The notes under the pieces: model-generated
The model's input: the letters and a program-made list of their open reading frames with translations, nothing else
The model's database searches: none
What the model was told of the DNA's origin: nothing
Assembly: GCF_021531355.1 (NCBI RefSeq)
Contig: NZ_JADYTS010000030.1
Span: 1 to 36,651, forward strand
From: Leyella stercorea
GTDB taxonomy: Bacteria; Bacteroidota; Bacteroidia; Bacteroidales; Bacteroidaceae
Direction of reading: 5' to 3'
DNA length: 36,651 nt
Shown here: positions 1 to 9,159 of the stretch, in pieces
How the letters are laid out: each line of letters starts with the position of its first letter
Position numbering within the stretch: position 1 is the stretch's first letter
Translations under genes and position numbers: made by a program

Positions 1-37
1 GGGGTAGGGCTTTGCGGGGATGGGGCTTTGCGGGGAT
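1..37. repeat. 16-bp tandem repeat at window edge
   Basis: Two adjacent near-identical 16-bp units, AGGGCTTTGCGGGGAT at 6-21 and GGGGCTTTGCGGGGAT at 22-37, lie directly 3' of the manA stop codon. The G-rich start of the window suggests that the array continues to the left. Function unknown. Confidence 0.6.
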
Positions 38-51
38 GTACTTGTGCTGTC

Positions 52-1014
52 TTACACGTAAGTCTCCAGGAACTTCAGCGTTCCCTCAATCTTCAGAGTC
101 TCGGTTGTAGCAGGTACGAGCATGCTCTCGCCGGCGCTCAGAGTGACAGTGTTGCCTTCGTTGTCGGTGATAGTAGCCTCACCCTTAAGGCCGATGAGTA
201 TAACAAAGCTGTCGAGCTCAGAGTAGTCGAGAGTCATCGGCTCATCGAGATCGTAGACAGCTGTGCAGAAGTAAGGACACTGAACGAGGCTCACACCCTG
301 GTTCTTCTGCGGAGTATACTCGGTGCGATAGTTGTCCTCAACATTATAGTTGATGCACTCGGCAGCCTGCTTGGTGTGCAACTCACGATAGTTGCCGTCC
401 TTGTCCTTGCGCTTGAAGTCGTAGATGCGGTATGTCACGTCGCTGGTCTGCTGAATCTCGGCGAGGAAACAGCCGGTACCGATAGCGTGAATACGTCCGG
501 CAGGGAGGAAGAAGCAGTCGCCCTCCTTCACGTCATAGCGTGCAATGGCATCGCAAATGGTGTCGTTGGCAACCATCTCGGCATACTGTGTCGGTGTGAT
601 CTGCTGCTTCAGACCACACAGCAATGTAGCGTCCTTGTCAGAGTCGAGCAAATACCACATCTCGGTCTTGCCACGCTCCTTGCCCTGACGCTTGGCAATC
701 TCGTCGGTAGGATGAACCTGAATAGAGAGGTCCTGACGTGCATCGATAAACTTAATGAGCAACGGGAACTCATTGCCGAAGCGCTCGTAGTTCTCCTTAC
801 CTACAAGTTTCTCCTTCTGTTCGGCAACAACCTCGTTGAGCTTCTTGCCAGCGAACTCGCCATTGGCTACTACAGTCTCATTGCCTGGCACGCCAGAAAT
901 CTCCCAGCTCTCGCCTACATTCTCCTGCTGCACATTAAGATGCTTGAAAGGGATAATCTTCTCGCCACCCCAAATCGTCGACTTGAGCAGCGCGTTAAAC
1001 TTCATTGGTTCCAT
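52..1014 (-). CDS. manA: mannose-6-phosphate isomerase, class I
   Basis: Cytoplasmic zinc enzyme interconverting mannose-6-phosphate and fructose-6-phosphate, feeding GDP-mannose/fucose synthesis or mannose catabolism. The 320-residue protein fits the short bacterial type I form. Visible features are the cupin metal ligands H101 in SIQVHPTD, E118 in KTEMWYLL and H176 in GRIHAIGTG, followed by the conserved QQTSDVTYRIYDF segment with the probable catalytic arginine (R196). The C-terminal third is the second cupin-like beta domain. The start MEPMKF fits the family N-terminus, where substrate-site residues such as the WGG motif follow within 20 residues. It is separated from trkH by 138 bp of repeat-containing spacer, so it is probably its own unit; I see no perfect TAnnTTTG box upstream. 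Confidence 0.93.
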   Translation of the reverse strand: MEPMKFNALLKSTIWGGEKIIPFKHLNVQQENVGESWEISGVPGNETVVANGEFAGKKLNEVVAEQKEKLVGKENYERFGNEFPLLIKFIDARQDLSIQVHPTDEIAKRQGKERGKTEMWYLLDSDKDATLLCGLKQQITPTQYAEMVANDTICDAIARYDVKEGDCFFLPAGRIHAIGTGCFLAEIQQTSDVTYRIYDFKRKDKDGNYRELHTKQAAECINYNVEDNYRTEYTPQKNQGVSLVQCPYFCTAVYDLDEPMTLDYSELDSFVILIGLKGEATITDNEGNTVTLSAGESMLVPATTETLKIEGTLKFLETYV

Positions 1015-1037
1015 AATAGTTGTATTTAGTAAATGTT

Positions 1038-1150
1038 ATAATTCAAAACTTAAAACGCCCAATTCAAAATTCAGAAATTCAAAATTCAGAAATTCAAAAT
1101 CGCAGGCGTAAGCCGAGAACAATTCAAAACTCAAAACTCAAAATTCCTAA
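1038..1150. repeat. AATTCAAAA-type repeat array between trkH and manA
   Basis: The 138-bp spacer 1015-1152 is filled by imperfect copies of AATTCAAAACT / AAATTCAGAAATTC, with a small GC hairpin (GGC-GTAA-GCC, 1105-1114) in the middle. On the minus strand the hairpin is followed by a T-rich run, so it may end trkH transcription. The same style of element occurs at 7909-8093. Confidence 0.6.
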
Positions 1151-1152
1151 TT

Positions 1153-2604
1153 CTAATTCTCCTTCCAGAATTGCGGTGTGAATATTACGAGCACACTGAA
1201 TATCTCAAGACGTCCGATGAGCATCAGCACCGAGCATATCCATTTGGCTGCTATAGGCAGTTCGCTCCACGACATTGTCGGACCAATCTCCGTACCGAGC
1301 GTCGGACCAACGTTGCCCAGCGCACTTAGCGTGATGGTAATGGCGTTGGTGTTGTCTATACCCATCGCTATCATCGAGAACGAGCAGAACAGGCACAGAA
1401 TGAGATAAGTCGAAAGGAAAGCGAGCAGCGTCACACGCTTCGACGAAGGAACGTTGGTGCCGTCGACACGCATGGGCAACACGGCGTTGGGATGCAGCAT
1501 CTGTCGGAACTCGTTCTTAATGATCTTCAACAGCATGACGCAGCGTATGCACTTGAATCCACCGCTCGTAGAACCCGAACACGCTCCGAAGAACATACAA
1601 ATTGCCAATACCACCCATGTAACGTGGGGCCATACGGCAGGGTCGTCGGAAAGCAAACCCGTTGTGGTGATGAACGACACCACCTGGAACAAGGCACTTC
1701 GAACTGCCGGTTCAAACTCATAACCGTTCTTCCACATCAACTCAAACGCTATAAAGCCAGCGAAAGCAAGCACCACAAACAGATAGAATCGGCACTCAGC
1801 ACTCTTCAGAAGCGTGCTGGGCTTGCGTTGCGACACGGAAATATAGAGCATCGTGAAGTTGATGCCCGATACAAAACAGAAGAAGATGACAATGTATTGC
1901 ACTACAGGAGTGAGATAACTGTAGTCGTTATGGGTGGCAAATCCACCCGTAGCAGCCGTGGTGAAGCTGTAGTTGACACTGCTGAACAAGTCCATACCGG
2001 CACACCACATAGCCAACATGCACAACACGGTGATACAGATGTATACCACCCATATCCACTTGGCGTTGGTACTGAGGCGTGGGTGGAGCTTGGTCTTGAT
2101 AGGTCCGGTGGCCTCAGCGGCAAACACCTTCACACTTCCGCCCACAAGCGAAGGCAGAAGGGCTATTGTGAAGAATACAATACCAAGTCCGCCAAGCCAC
2201 TGCGTGAACGAACGCCAAAACAAAATGCCGTGCGGCAAGACATCGACATCGTCTATTATCGTGGCACCGGTAGTGGTGAATCCCGACATCGTCTCGAAGA
2301 AGGCATCGGTGAACGAGTGCAGATAGCCGCCTAAGAGAAACGGCAGCGTTCCGAACAGCGAGAATACAGTCCACGTGAGCGTCACCACAAGATAGGCATC
2401 GCGTCGAGAGAGGGTGTTGTCGCAGTTGCGGGCTATCAAGCGCAGCACCAGTCCGGTACCAGCCGATATTGCTACAGACAATGCAAAAGCCATAAGGTCG
2501 TCTTCGTGATAATACACCGAAACGCCAAGACACAACAACAGCATCATAGCCTCGATGAAGAGCAACGACCCTATAATCTTATATATAAGCTTTAGATTTA
2601 TCAT
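1153..2604 (-). CDS. trkH: TrkH-type potassium uptake membrane protein
   Basis: Pore-forming subunit of the Trk K+ uptake system in the inner membrane. At 483 residues it has the family's usual length, with about ten hydrophobic segments. The four K+-filter repeats are recognisable: SGFTTTGATI, TTAATGGFATH, FITTTGLLSDDP and SALGNVGPTLG. The GACSGSTSGGFKC segment is the conserved loop after the third repeat. Its start codon overlaps the trkA stop (2601-2604, ATGA arrangement), so the two are translationally coupled. It needs the TrkA gating ring encoded next to it. Confidence 0.95.
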   Translation of the reverse strand: MINLKLIYKIIGSLLFIEAMMLLLCLGVSVYYHEDDLMAFALSVAISAGTGLVLRLIARNCDNTLSRRDAYLVVTLTWTVFSLFGTLPFLLGGYLHSFTDAFFETMSGFTTTGATIIDDVDVLPHGILFWRSFTQWLGGLGIVFFTIALLPSLVGGSVKVFAAEATGPIKTKLHPRLSTNAKWIWVVYICITVLCMLAMWCAGMDLFSSVNYSFTTAATGGFATHNDYSYLTPVVQYIVIFFCFVSGINFTMLYISVSQRKPSTLLKSAECRFYLFVVLAFAGFIAFELMWKNGYEFEPAVRSALFQVVSFITTTGLLSDDPAVWPHVTWVVLAICMFFGACSGSTSGGFKCIRCVMLLKIIKNEFRQMLHPNAVLPMRVDGTNVPSSKRVTLLAFLSTYLILCLFCSFSMIAMGIDNTNAITITLSALGNVGPTLGTEIGPTMSWSELPIAAKWICSVLMLIGRLEIFSVLVIFTPQFWKEN

Positions 2605-3944
2605 AGGAAGAACTTTTCAATCTTCTTCATGTTGACGCTATGGCAGAACACCATAACTGAATCGCCCGGATGAATCAATGTGTTACCCGACACGAGCAGT
2701 CCCTGACCGTCGCGCACCAGTCCGCCTATGGTCATTCCCTTGGGCAGTCCGAGGTCCTTAACGGGCTTTTGTGTAACCTTCGAACCTTCCGACGGGATGA
2801 ACTCTGCGACGTCGGCATTGGCAGTCATGAGGAAACGCACGTTGTGAACGTTGGCATCGAGCATCATCTGATAGATATGGCTGGCTGCTATCGACTTCTT
2901 GTTGATGATGGTACCGATGTCCAGACTCTCTGCCATGCTTACGTAGTCGATGTTCTCTACCATTGCCACCGTCTTGCGCACACCCATTCGCTTGGCTGTA
3001 AGACAAGCGAGGATATTGGTCTCGGCATTGCCGGTCAGCGCCACAAAAGCCTGAGTGTTCTTTATGCCCTCTTCAATTAGAAGCGAGAGGTCACGTCCGT
3101 CGCCGTTGATGACAAGTGCCTTGTCGTTTTCAAGTATAGAGTTAAGACGCTCGCAGCGCTGCTCGTCAGCCTCGATAATCTTCACGTCCATATAGCTCGG
3201 CATGGTCTTCACGGTGCGTACAGCCGTAGCTCCACCGCCCATTATCATCACGTTCTTCACGTCGACATAATACTCCTTGCCTACTATCTTGCGTATGTAG
3301 GGTATAAACTGGCGGGTGGTCATGAAGTAAGCCATGTCGTACATCTGCAGACAGTCGTTACCACCAGGAATGATGGTCTCACCCTGACGCTTGATGGCTA
3401 CTATGTGATACGGGTCTTCCGGTCCGCAAATGTCGCGCATGGGGCGGTCGAGAATGGTGCACGACTCGCGCAGCTTGACGCCAAGCATGACGAGTGCTCC
3501 ACCGTGAACGTCCCAACGCTGGCGCACCCACGACATCTTGAGTCCGTTGTTGATGTCAATGGCTGCAAGCATCTCAGGATAGATGATTGAACTTACGCCC
3601 AATCCGGCAAAGAACTCCTTCAGCTCGGGTTCGATATATTCTGAGTTGTCAATCTTTGCCACTGTCTTTTTTGTGCCAAGAGCCTTGGCAAGCACGCACG
3701 ACGCCATGTTCTGGCTTTCGTCGGGCGTTACGGCGATAAACAAATCGGCATTTTCGGCTCCTGCCGTTGTCAGTGCCTTGACACTTGTAGACGATGCCTC
3801 CATTGTGAGGATGTCGACATCTGAGCCTATATGCGAGAGTCGCTCCTCATCGCTGTCCATGACAACAATGTCGTCGTGGTCGCGCGAGAGCAGACGCGCA
3901 AGATGCGTACCGATGGCGTATGCGCCGGCTATAATTATCTTCAT
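2601..3944 (-). CDS. trkA: Trk system potassium uptake regulator TrkA
   Basis: Cytoplasmic nucleotide-binding regulator that forms the gating ring of TrkH. The 447 residues fit the duplicated layout: Rossmann KTN (TrkA_N) 1, TrkA_C 1, KTN 2, TrkA_C 2. The first glycine motif, IIAGAYAIGTHLA, has A in place of the second G of GxGxxG, and the second, IMGGGATAVRT, is also unusual; the acidic residues after beta-2 (VVMDSDEER and IIEADEQR) are intact. It lies 26 bp downstream of dxs and overlaps trkH by 4 bp, so dxs-trkA-trkH is probably one operon. Confidence 0.95.
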   Translation of the reverse strand: MKIIIAGAYAIGTHLARLLSRDHDDIVVMDSDEERLSHIGSDVDILTMEASSTSVKALTTAGAENADLFIAVTPDESQNMASCVLAKALGTKKTVAKIDNSEYIEPELKEFFAGLGVSSIIYPEMLAAIDINNGLKMSWVRQRWDVHGGALVMLGVKLRESCTILDRPMRDICGPEDPYHIVAIKRQGETIIPGGNDCLQMYDMAYFMTTRQFIPYIRKIVGKEYYVDVKNVMIMGGGATAVRTVKTMPSYMDVKIIEADEQRCERLNSILENDKALVINGDGRDLSLLIEEGIKNTQAFVALTGNAETNILACLTAKRMGVRKTVAMVENIDYVSMAESLDIGTIINKKSIAASHIYQMMLDANVHNVRFLMTANADVAEFIPSEGSKVTQKPVKDLGLPKGMTIGGLVRDGQGLLVSGNTLIHPGDSVMVFCHSVNMKKIEKFFL

Positions 3945-3970
3945 AATGAATTGTTGGGGTGATGATATAT

Positions 3971-5869
3971 TTAGTTGTTGATGATTGCTCGCTTTATCGA
4001 CTCAATGTCGGTGCCGGCGATATGTCGCAATTCGCTTACTGTGCCGTGTTCGATAAATCGGTCGGGCAGTCCAACACGGCGCACTGTCGTGGTCTTGCCA
4101 TTGTCGCTCAACCATTCGAGCACAGCCGAACCGAATCCACCTGCAAGCTGTCCGTCCTCAACGGTAACGATACGGCTGAAGCGCTGCGAAACGCTTTCAA
4201 GCACTTCTGTATCAAGCGGTTTGCAGAAACGCATATCGTAGTGTGCCACACTGAGCGAATTGCCTTCTTCGCGCAACTGGCTTATGACGGTCTGTACATC
4301 GTTGCCCAACGGACCGTAGCTCAACACTGCCACGTCGCTGCCATCGCTCACCTGACGTGCCTTGCCTACCGGAATGGCTTCCAGCTCGCAATGCCAGTCG
4401 TCACGCTTCACTCCCTTGCCACGCGGATAACGTATCACCACCGTGCCCATACCAGGCAACTGTGCCGTGTACATCATCCGGCGCAGCTCACACTCGTCCA
4501 TCGGCGAGCACAGCGTGAGGTTGGGCACCGGACGTAGGGCGGCTATGTCGAACACTCCGTGATGCGTAGGTCCGTCCTCGCCTACAAGTCCGGCACGGTC
4601 GAGACAGAACACCACCGGAAGGTTGAGTATGGCGGCATCGTGTATAATGTTGTCGTAAGCACGCTGTGCGAAGGCACTGTATATGTTGCAGAACGGCATC
4701 AATCCGTCCTTTGCCATACCCGCTGCAAACGTGGCGGCATGGCCCTCGGCTATGCCTACGTCAAACACACGGTCGGGCATAGCGTGCATCATTATGTCCA
4801 TCGAACAACCCGTAGGCATGGCTGGCGTGACGCCAACGATGTTGGGATTGGTCTCAGCCAATTCCAGCAGTGTACGTCCGAACACCTCCTGATACTTCAA
4901 TGGATATGGGTCGGCAGTGTCGGGAATGCGCTCACCGGTCTCGGGGTCGAACTTGCCGGGAGCATGCCATACGGTAGCCTCGCGCTCGGCGGGTTCATAG
5001 CCCTTGCCCTTTACGGTGTGAAGGTGGAGCAGTTTCGGTCCACGCATATTCTTCAGCTGTTCGAGTATGCGCACGGTCTCGCACACATCATTGCCGTCGA
5101 AAGGTCCGAAGTAGCGTATGTTCATACCCTCAAAGACATTCTGCTGATGCGAGAGCGCCGACTTCAGGGCGTTGTTAAGGCGTATGATGCCCTTGCGACG
5201 GTCGTCGTTGAGGTAGCCCATGGAGTGCAACCACTTCGACGCCTTGTCGCGCAAGCGGTTGTACGTAGCGTTGGTGTCGAGATTAAGAAGATACTTCTCC
5301 ATACCACCAACAGCACGGTCGATGCTCATATCGTTGTCGTTGAGCACGATAAGCAGGTCGTTGGGCGACGACGACACGTTGTTGAGTCCCTCGAAAGCGA
5401 GTCCACCCGACATAGCACCATCGCCTATTACTGCCACCACATGGCGGTCGTCGTGACCCGTCTTACGGGCAGCGACAGCCATACCGAGCGCTGCCGAAAT
5501 GGAATTGGATGCGTGTCCACACGTGAATGTGTCGTACTCGCTCTCCATCGGAGTCGGGAATGGGCGTATGCCGTGAAGTTTGCGGTTGGTGCAGAACGTG
5601 TCTTTACGACCGGTTAGTATCTTATGACCATAAGCCTGGTGGCCGACATCCCACACAATGCGGTCGTACGGTGTGCTGAACACATAGTGCAAAGCCACCG
5701 TCAGCTCGACAACGCCGAGCGACGAAGCAAGGTGTCCGGGATTGACCGACAACTCGTCGACAATGTCACGACGCAATTCGGCGCAAAGTTCGGGCAACTG
5801 GGCCACACTGAGACGTCGCAAATCGTCGGGACTGCTTATTTGGTCCAAAAGTTCAGATATGTTGTTCAT
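3971..5869 (-). CDS. dxs: 1-deoxy-D-xylulose-5-phosphate synthase
   Basis: Thiamine-diphosphate enzyme of the methylerythritol phosphate pathway; it joins pyruvate and glyceraldehyde-3-phosphate into DXP, the entry to isoprenoid synthesis. The 632 residues match family length. Seen are [26 protein letters not shown], the ThDP motif [16 protein letters not shown], the transketolase pyrimidine domain ([15 protein letters not shown]) and [15 protein letters not shown]. Transcription probably starts at the canonical Bacteroidetes promoter at 5896-5926, about 27 bp before the ATG. It heads the probable operon dxs-trkA-trkH. Confidence 0.97.
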   Translation of the reverse strand: MNNISELLDQISSPDDLRRLSVAQLPELCAELRRDIVDELSVNPGHLASSLGVVELTVALHYVFSTPYDRIVWDVGHQAYGHKILTGRKDTFCTNRKLHGIRPFPTPMESEYDTFTCGHASNSISAALGMAVAARKTGHDDRHVVAVIGDGAMSGGLAFEGLNNVSSSPNDLLIVLNDNDMSIDRAVGGMEKYLLNLDTNATYNRLRDKASKWLHSMGYLNDDRRKGIIRLNNALKSALSHQQNVFEGMNIRYFGPFDGNDVCETVRILEQLKNMRGPKLLHLHTVKGKGYEPAEREATVWHAPGKFDPETGERIPDTADPYPLKYQEVFGRTLLELAETNPNIVGVTPAMPTGCSMDIMMHAMPDRVFDVGIAEGHAATFAAGMAKDGLMPFCNIYSAFAQRAYDNIIHDAAILNLPVVFCLDRAGLVGEDGPTHHGVFDIAALRPVPNLTLCSPMDECELRRMMYTAQLPGMGTVVIRYPRGKGVKRDDWHCELEAIPVGKARQVSDGSDVAVLSYGPLGNDVQTVISQLREEGNSLSVAHYDMRFCKPLDTEVLESVSQRFSRIVTVEDGQLAGGFGSAVLEWLSDNGKTTTVRRVGLPDRFIEHGTVSELRHIAGTDIESIKRAIINN

Positions 5870-5895
5870 GAAATAACTTTAGCTGTACAGTTATG

Positions 5896-5926
5896 CAAAG
5901 TTAATGTAAATGAGCGAAAGCGCAAA
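5896..5926 (-). promoter_or_regulatory. sigma-ABfr-type promoter of dxs
   Basis: On the minus strand TTTG (5926-5923), a 19-nt gap and TAACTTTG (5903-5896) match the Bacteroidetes -33/-7 consensus TTTG / TAnnTTTG with the expected spacing. The dxs ATG follows 26 nt downstream. Confidence 0.7.
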
Positions 5927-5976
5927 AGAAAAAACAGACAATCGTCAACCAATAACGTCATAACCAAGACTCATTT

Positions 5977-6378
5977 TCACTTCATATACCAATTGCCGCC
6001 ATGCAACACCATTGGCACTACAATCTCCTCCTTGGTGCTGTCGCCAAAGCAGAGCATAAGAAAGGCGCGGCCCACATGGCGGGCAGTGTCGGTCTTGGCG
6101 CTCACGGCATGCACAGCCGCGAGTCCGCTGTGGTCGTCCTTTATCTGCCCCACATACTGCTTGGCGTTGACTATCAGCTGTTCGCGATAACTGCCGGGGA
6201 TGCTGTCGGGACGATAGAATCCGTCGACATAAGCCTCATAATTGCCGGCTATAAGATAGTCGTAATACACCTTGGCAGCACGCACCGCCAGTTCGTTAGG
6301 ATTCTGCACCTCGGTCTTGCCACATGAAGCGACAGCAAGAACCACCAGCGCCAGGACTACATATAAAATGTTTCGCAT
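5977..6378 (-). CDS. small NTF2-like (DUF4878-like) lipoprotein
   Basis: A 133-residue exported lipoprotein: hydrophobic leader, lipobox VASC with the lipidated Cys near residue 19, then a compact alpha+beta domain. The patterns AAKVYYDYLIAGNYEAYVDGF and a beta-rich end (EEIVVPMVLHGGNWYMK) resemble the cystatin/NTF2-like DUF4878 lipoproteins of Bacteroidales; this assignment is from pattern only. Function unknown. Its ATG is only 20 nt from the end of the der terminator, and no TAnnTTTG box is visible between them, so it may depend on read-through. The 107-bp spacer to dxs contains the dxs promoter. Confidence 0.75.
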   Translation of the reverse strand: MRNILYVVLALVVLAVASCGKTEVQNPNELAVRAAKVYYDYLIAGNYEAYVDGFYRPDSIPGSYREQLIVNAKQYVGQIKDDHSGLAAVHAVSAKTDTARHVGRAFLMLCFGDSTKEEIVVPMVLHGGNWYMK

Positions 6379-6397
6379 GTTCTTTATGATTTATGAT

Positions 6398-6432
6398 AAA
6401 AAAAGAGGATATGACATTCCTGCCATACCCTC
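6398..6432 (-). terminator. intrinsic terminator after der
   Basis: In minus-strand RNA, GAGGGTATGGC (6432-6422) pairs with GTCATATCCTC (6415-6405) over 11 bp with two G-U pairs and a 6-nt loop, followed directly by seven U residues (6404-6398). It lies 17 nt past the der stop codon. Confidence 0.88.
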
Positions 6433-6449
6433 CTAATGATATCTGTCTA

Positions 6450-7763
6450 TTATTTCTGACGTATGAATACGTTGATTGGACATCCGTGCATCGACCAGTT
6501 GTCGCGAATCTTGTTCTCCAAGAAACGGCGATACGGCTCCTTGATGTACTGTGGCAGGTTGGCGTAGAACACGAACGACGGAATCTGCGTGTTGGGCAAC
6601 TGTGTGCAGTACTTGATCTTGATGTACTTGCCCTTGATTGATGGTGGCGGATAAGCCTCAATCAGAGGAAGCATCACCTCATTGAGCTTTGATGTACCCA
6701 CATGTGCCTTACGGTTCAGGTATACCTGCTTGGCTGTTTCGAGCACCTTGTAGATGCGCTGCTTGGTCAGAGCCGAAGCGAAGATGATTGGGAAGTCGAC
6801 AAACGGAGCCATGCGGTTGCGTATGGCGTTCTCGAATGTCTTGATGACAGCCTGGTCCTTGTTCTCCACAAGGTCCCACTTGTTCACCACAACCACAAGC
6901 GACTTGTTGTTGCGCTGAATGAGCTGGAAGATGTTCATATCCTGTGCCTCGATGCCGCGTGTAGCGTCGAGCATAAGTATGCACACGTCCGAATTCTCAA
7001 TGGCACGTATCGAACGCATTACCGAATAGAACTCCAGATCTTCCGACACCTTGTTCTTACGACGTATACCGGCAGTATCGACAAGATAGAAGTCGAAACC
7101 GAACTTGTCGAAACGGGTGTATATCGAGTCACGTGTAGTACCGGCAATCTCGGTTACGATGTTGCGGTCCTCGCCGATGAAGGCGTTGATGATTGAGCTT
7201 TTGCCTGCGTTAGGACGACCTACAACAGCAAAACGAGGAATACCATCCTCTACCTCTTCCTTGGTATCGGGCTTCAGCTTCGACAGCACGAGGTCGAGCA
7301 AGTCGCCGGTGCCGCTACCTGTAGCCGATGAGATGCACTGTGGCTCGCCAAGTCCAAGAGCGTAGAATTCAGCAGCGTCGTAAATCTGGTCGTTGTTGTC
7401 GGTCTTGTTAGCCACGAGGATTACGGGGAGCTTGGTGCGGCGAAGGATTGTTGCCACGTCCTGGTCCCAGTCGGTCAGTCCGGTCTGTACGTCGACGAGG
7501 AAGAGCACGAGGTCGGCCTCCTCTGTGGCAACGATAACCTGCTTGCGAATGGCATCCTCAAAGATGTCGTCGCTCTTTACCACCCATCCACCGGTGTCTA
7601 CAACAGAAAACTCGCGGCCGTTCCACTCGCACTTGCCATACTGGCGGTCGCGTGTAGTGCCGGCTGTGTCGCTAACGATAGCCTGACGTGTCTTGGTCAG
7701 GCGGTTGAACAGTGTCGACTTACCCACATTTGGGCGTCCCACTATTGCTACTAAATTTGCCAT
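6450..7763 (-). CDS. der: ribosome-associated GTPase Der (EngA)
   Basis: Tandem-GTPase needed for 50S ribosomal subunit assembly. The 437-residue protein shows the defining two G domains: the first with [13 protein letters not shown] at residues 8-20, DTGG and NKTD, the second with [22 protein letters not shown] and NKWD, then a C-terminal KH-like domain ending in the typical [12 protein letters not shown]. The order fabH-era-der is conserved in Bacteroidales. A strong terminator follows. Its upstream region is a 330-bp repeat-rich spacer in which no clear -7 box was found. Confidence 0.97.
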   Translation of the reverse strand: MANLVAIVGRPNVGKSTLFNRLTKTRQAIVSDTAGTTRDRQYGKCEWNGREFSVVDTGGWVVKSDDIFEDAIRKQVIVATEEADLVLFLVDVQTGLTDWDQDVATILRRTKLPVILVANKTDNNDQIYDAAEFYALGLGEPQCISSATGSGTGDLLDLVLSKLKPDTKEEVEDGIPRFAVVGRPNAGKSSIINAFIGEDRNIVTEIAGTTRDSIYTRFDKFGFDFYLVDTAGIRRKNKVSEDLEFYSVMRSIRAIENSDVCILMLDATRGIEAQDMNIFQLIQRNNKSLVVVVNKWDLVENKDQAVIKTFENAIRNRMAPFVDFPIIFASALTKQRIYKVLETAKQVYLNRKAHVGTSKLNEVMLPLIEAYPPPSIKGKYIKIKYCTQLPNTQIPSFVFYANLPQYIKEPYRRFLENKIRDNWSMHGCPINVFIRQK

Positions 7764-8093
7764 AATTTTTAGTCAATTCTTTCCTCCGCATCTCACGGAG
7801 GCTTGTAGGATGTGGTCTCTGCATCCTTGTTAATGATTTTCCGAAGCTGACCCACTCCGGCCCTCGCCATTCTGACGAGAGTATCCCCTCTTTGCTATTC
7901 AGGGGGAAGCGGCGTAGCCGCAATGTTGAGTTTTGAATTTTGAATTTTGAGTTTTGAATTGTCGGCTATGCCGATTTTGAGTTGTTCAATTTTGAATTAT
8001 GAATTCGTAACTCATAAATCTCAATTCAAAATTCATAAATTCAAAATGCGCGAAGCGCACAATTCAAAATTCAAAATTCAAAATTCAAAACTC
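7764..8093. repeat. non-coding spacer with inverted AATTCAAAA arrays and GC hairpins
   Basis: No credible gene lies in these 330 bp. The left part (7764-7908) is unique-looking sequence. From 7909 it holds four elements: a GCGGC-GTA-GCCGC hairpin (7909-7921), an array of TTTTGAATTT-type units (7925-7960), a TCGGC-TAT-GCCGA hairpin (7962-7974), and after mixed AT-rich units a TGCGC-GAA-GCGCA hairpin (8047-8059) followed by AATTCAAAA units (8061-8092). The two outer arrays are reverse complements, so the region can fold into one long AT-rich hairpin with GC-capped small hairpins inside. A 67-residue open frame here (7720-7923, minus) looks spurious. Confidence 0.7.
8043..8059 (-). terminator. 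possible intrinsic terminator after era
   Basis: In minus-strand RNA TGCGC-TTC-GCGCA is followed by UUUU and then a T-rich repeat array. It lies 35 nt past the era stop codon. The stem is short (5 bp), so efficiency is uncertain. Confidence 0.45.
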
Positions 8094-8975
8094 TTATTCC
8101 GGGTTATATCCGAAGTTGTCGAGTTCGCGCTTTGAGCTGCGCCAGTCCTTGTCCACCTTTACAAAGGTGTGCAGATAGACGCTCTTGCCGAAGAACTTCT
8201 CGAGCGACTTGCGTGCCTCGGTCGACATCTTCTTCAGCGCCACGCCTTGATGTCCGATGATGATGCCCTTCTGCGAGTCGCGCTCCACGTATATCACGGC
8301 GTGTATGTCGATGTTGCGCTCGGTCTCCTTAAACGACTCCACCTTAACCTCTACCGAGTAAGGAATCTCCTTGTCGTAGTAGAGCAGAATCTTCTCGCGG
8401 ATTATCTCCGACACGAAGAAACGGGCTGGTTTGTCGGTCAGCTGGTCCTTGTCGAAGAAAGGAGGTGAGTCGGGCAGAAGCTCCTTGATGCGGCGCATGA
8501 GCATGTCGACGCCAAACTTGTTCTTGGCAGATATGGGAAGAATCTCGGCATTGGGCAGCAGCGTGTGCCACTTCTCAACGGTGTCGCCGAGTGTCTTCTG
8601 GTCGCTCTGGTCAATCTTGTTGATGAGCAGAAGCACCGGAATAGTCATCTTCTTCACCTTATCAAGAAAGTCCATGTTCTTCTCTGGATTCTCCACAACG
8701 TCAGTCACATAGAGCAACACATCGGCATCCTGCAATGCCGACTCCGAGAAGGCGAGCATCGACTCCTGCAACTTGTAGTTGGGCTTCAGCACACCGGGAG
8801 TATCAGAGAAAACTATCTGGGCATCGTCCTCGTTGACAATGCCCATAATGCGGTGACGCGTGGTCTGCGCCTTGAATGTGGCAATACTGATGCGTTCGCC
8901 AACAAGCTGATTCATCAGCGTCGACTTGCCCACATTAGGATTGCCCACTATATTTACAAATCCTGCTTTGTGCAT
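8094..8975 (-). CDS. era: GTPase Era, 30S maturation factor
   Basis: Essential GTPase that binds 16S rRNA near its 3' end during 30S assembly and associates with the inner membrane. The 293 residues match the family. Seen are G1 [14 protein letters not shown] at residues 11-24, the switch TTRHRIMG, G3 DTPGV, G4 NKID, and a C-terminal KH domain with GHQGVALKKMSTEARKSLEKFF before a typical basic end. The TAACTTTG box at 9020-9013 probably drives it, since a terminator separates it from fabH. Confidence 0.97.
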   Translation of the reverse strand: MHKAGFVNIVGNPNVGKSTLMNQLVGERISIATFKAQTTRHRIMGIVNEDDAQIVFSDTPGVLKPNYKLQESMLAFSESALQDADVLLYVTDVVENPEKNMDFLDKVKKMTIPVLLLINKIDQSDQKTLGDTVEKWHTLLPNAEILPISAKNKFGVDMLMRRIKELLPDSPPFFDKDQLTDKPARFFVSEIIREKILLYYDKEIPYSVEVKVESFKETERNIDIHAVIYVERDSQKGIIIGHQGVALKKMSTEARKSLEKFFGKSVYLHTFVKVDKDWRSSKRELDNFGYNPE

Positions 8976-9012
8976 ATTCTTTTCTATAGGGGATAATTTT
9001 TTACTATAAATA

Positions 9013-9020
9013 CAAAGTTA
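9013..9020 (-). promoter_or_regulatory. -7 promoter box of era
   Basis: TAACTTTG on the minus strand fits the TAnnTTTG consensus and lies 38 nt before the era ATG, between the fabH terminator and era. The -33 position (about 9040) shows no TTTG, so the assignment rests on the -7 box and location. Confidence 0.5.
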
Positions 9021-9083
9021 GTGTTTTTTCGGGAATATCCGCAGACGCGTATTTGCAATTATATGATTTTTAACAGAATAGAC

Positions 9084-9134
9084 ACAAAAAAAGCACATTC
9101 GACGATAGTTCTTAAAACTGTCGGATGTGCTTTT
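9084..9134 (-). terminator. intrinsic terminator after fabH
   Basis: A 15-bp stem (9089-9103 with 9120-9134, one T-G pair) is capped by a loop that can itself pair AGTT/AACT. On the minus strand it is followed by a run of seven T ending at 9084. It begins 26 nt past the fabH stop. Confidence 0.9.
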
Positions 9135-9159
9135 ATATATGAGATAATATGTTTCTTGA

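Noticed and set aside
28..1029. Long plus-strand open frame opposite manA
   Set aside because: It is the complement of a clear manA reading frame and has no recognisable domain. The same applies to long plus-strand frames opposite trkH, dxs, the fimbrillin genes and the SPFH genes (for example 4559-5617, 21809-22936, 31482-32702).
7720..7923. 67-residue minus-strand frame overlapping the der start
   Set aside because: It overlaps der, is Arg/Pro-rich without domain pattern, and its distal part runs into repeat sequence.
7925..8093. CRISPR-like array
   Set aside because: Units are short (about 9-10 bp), adjacent without unique spacers, and no cas genes are near.
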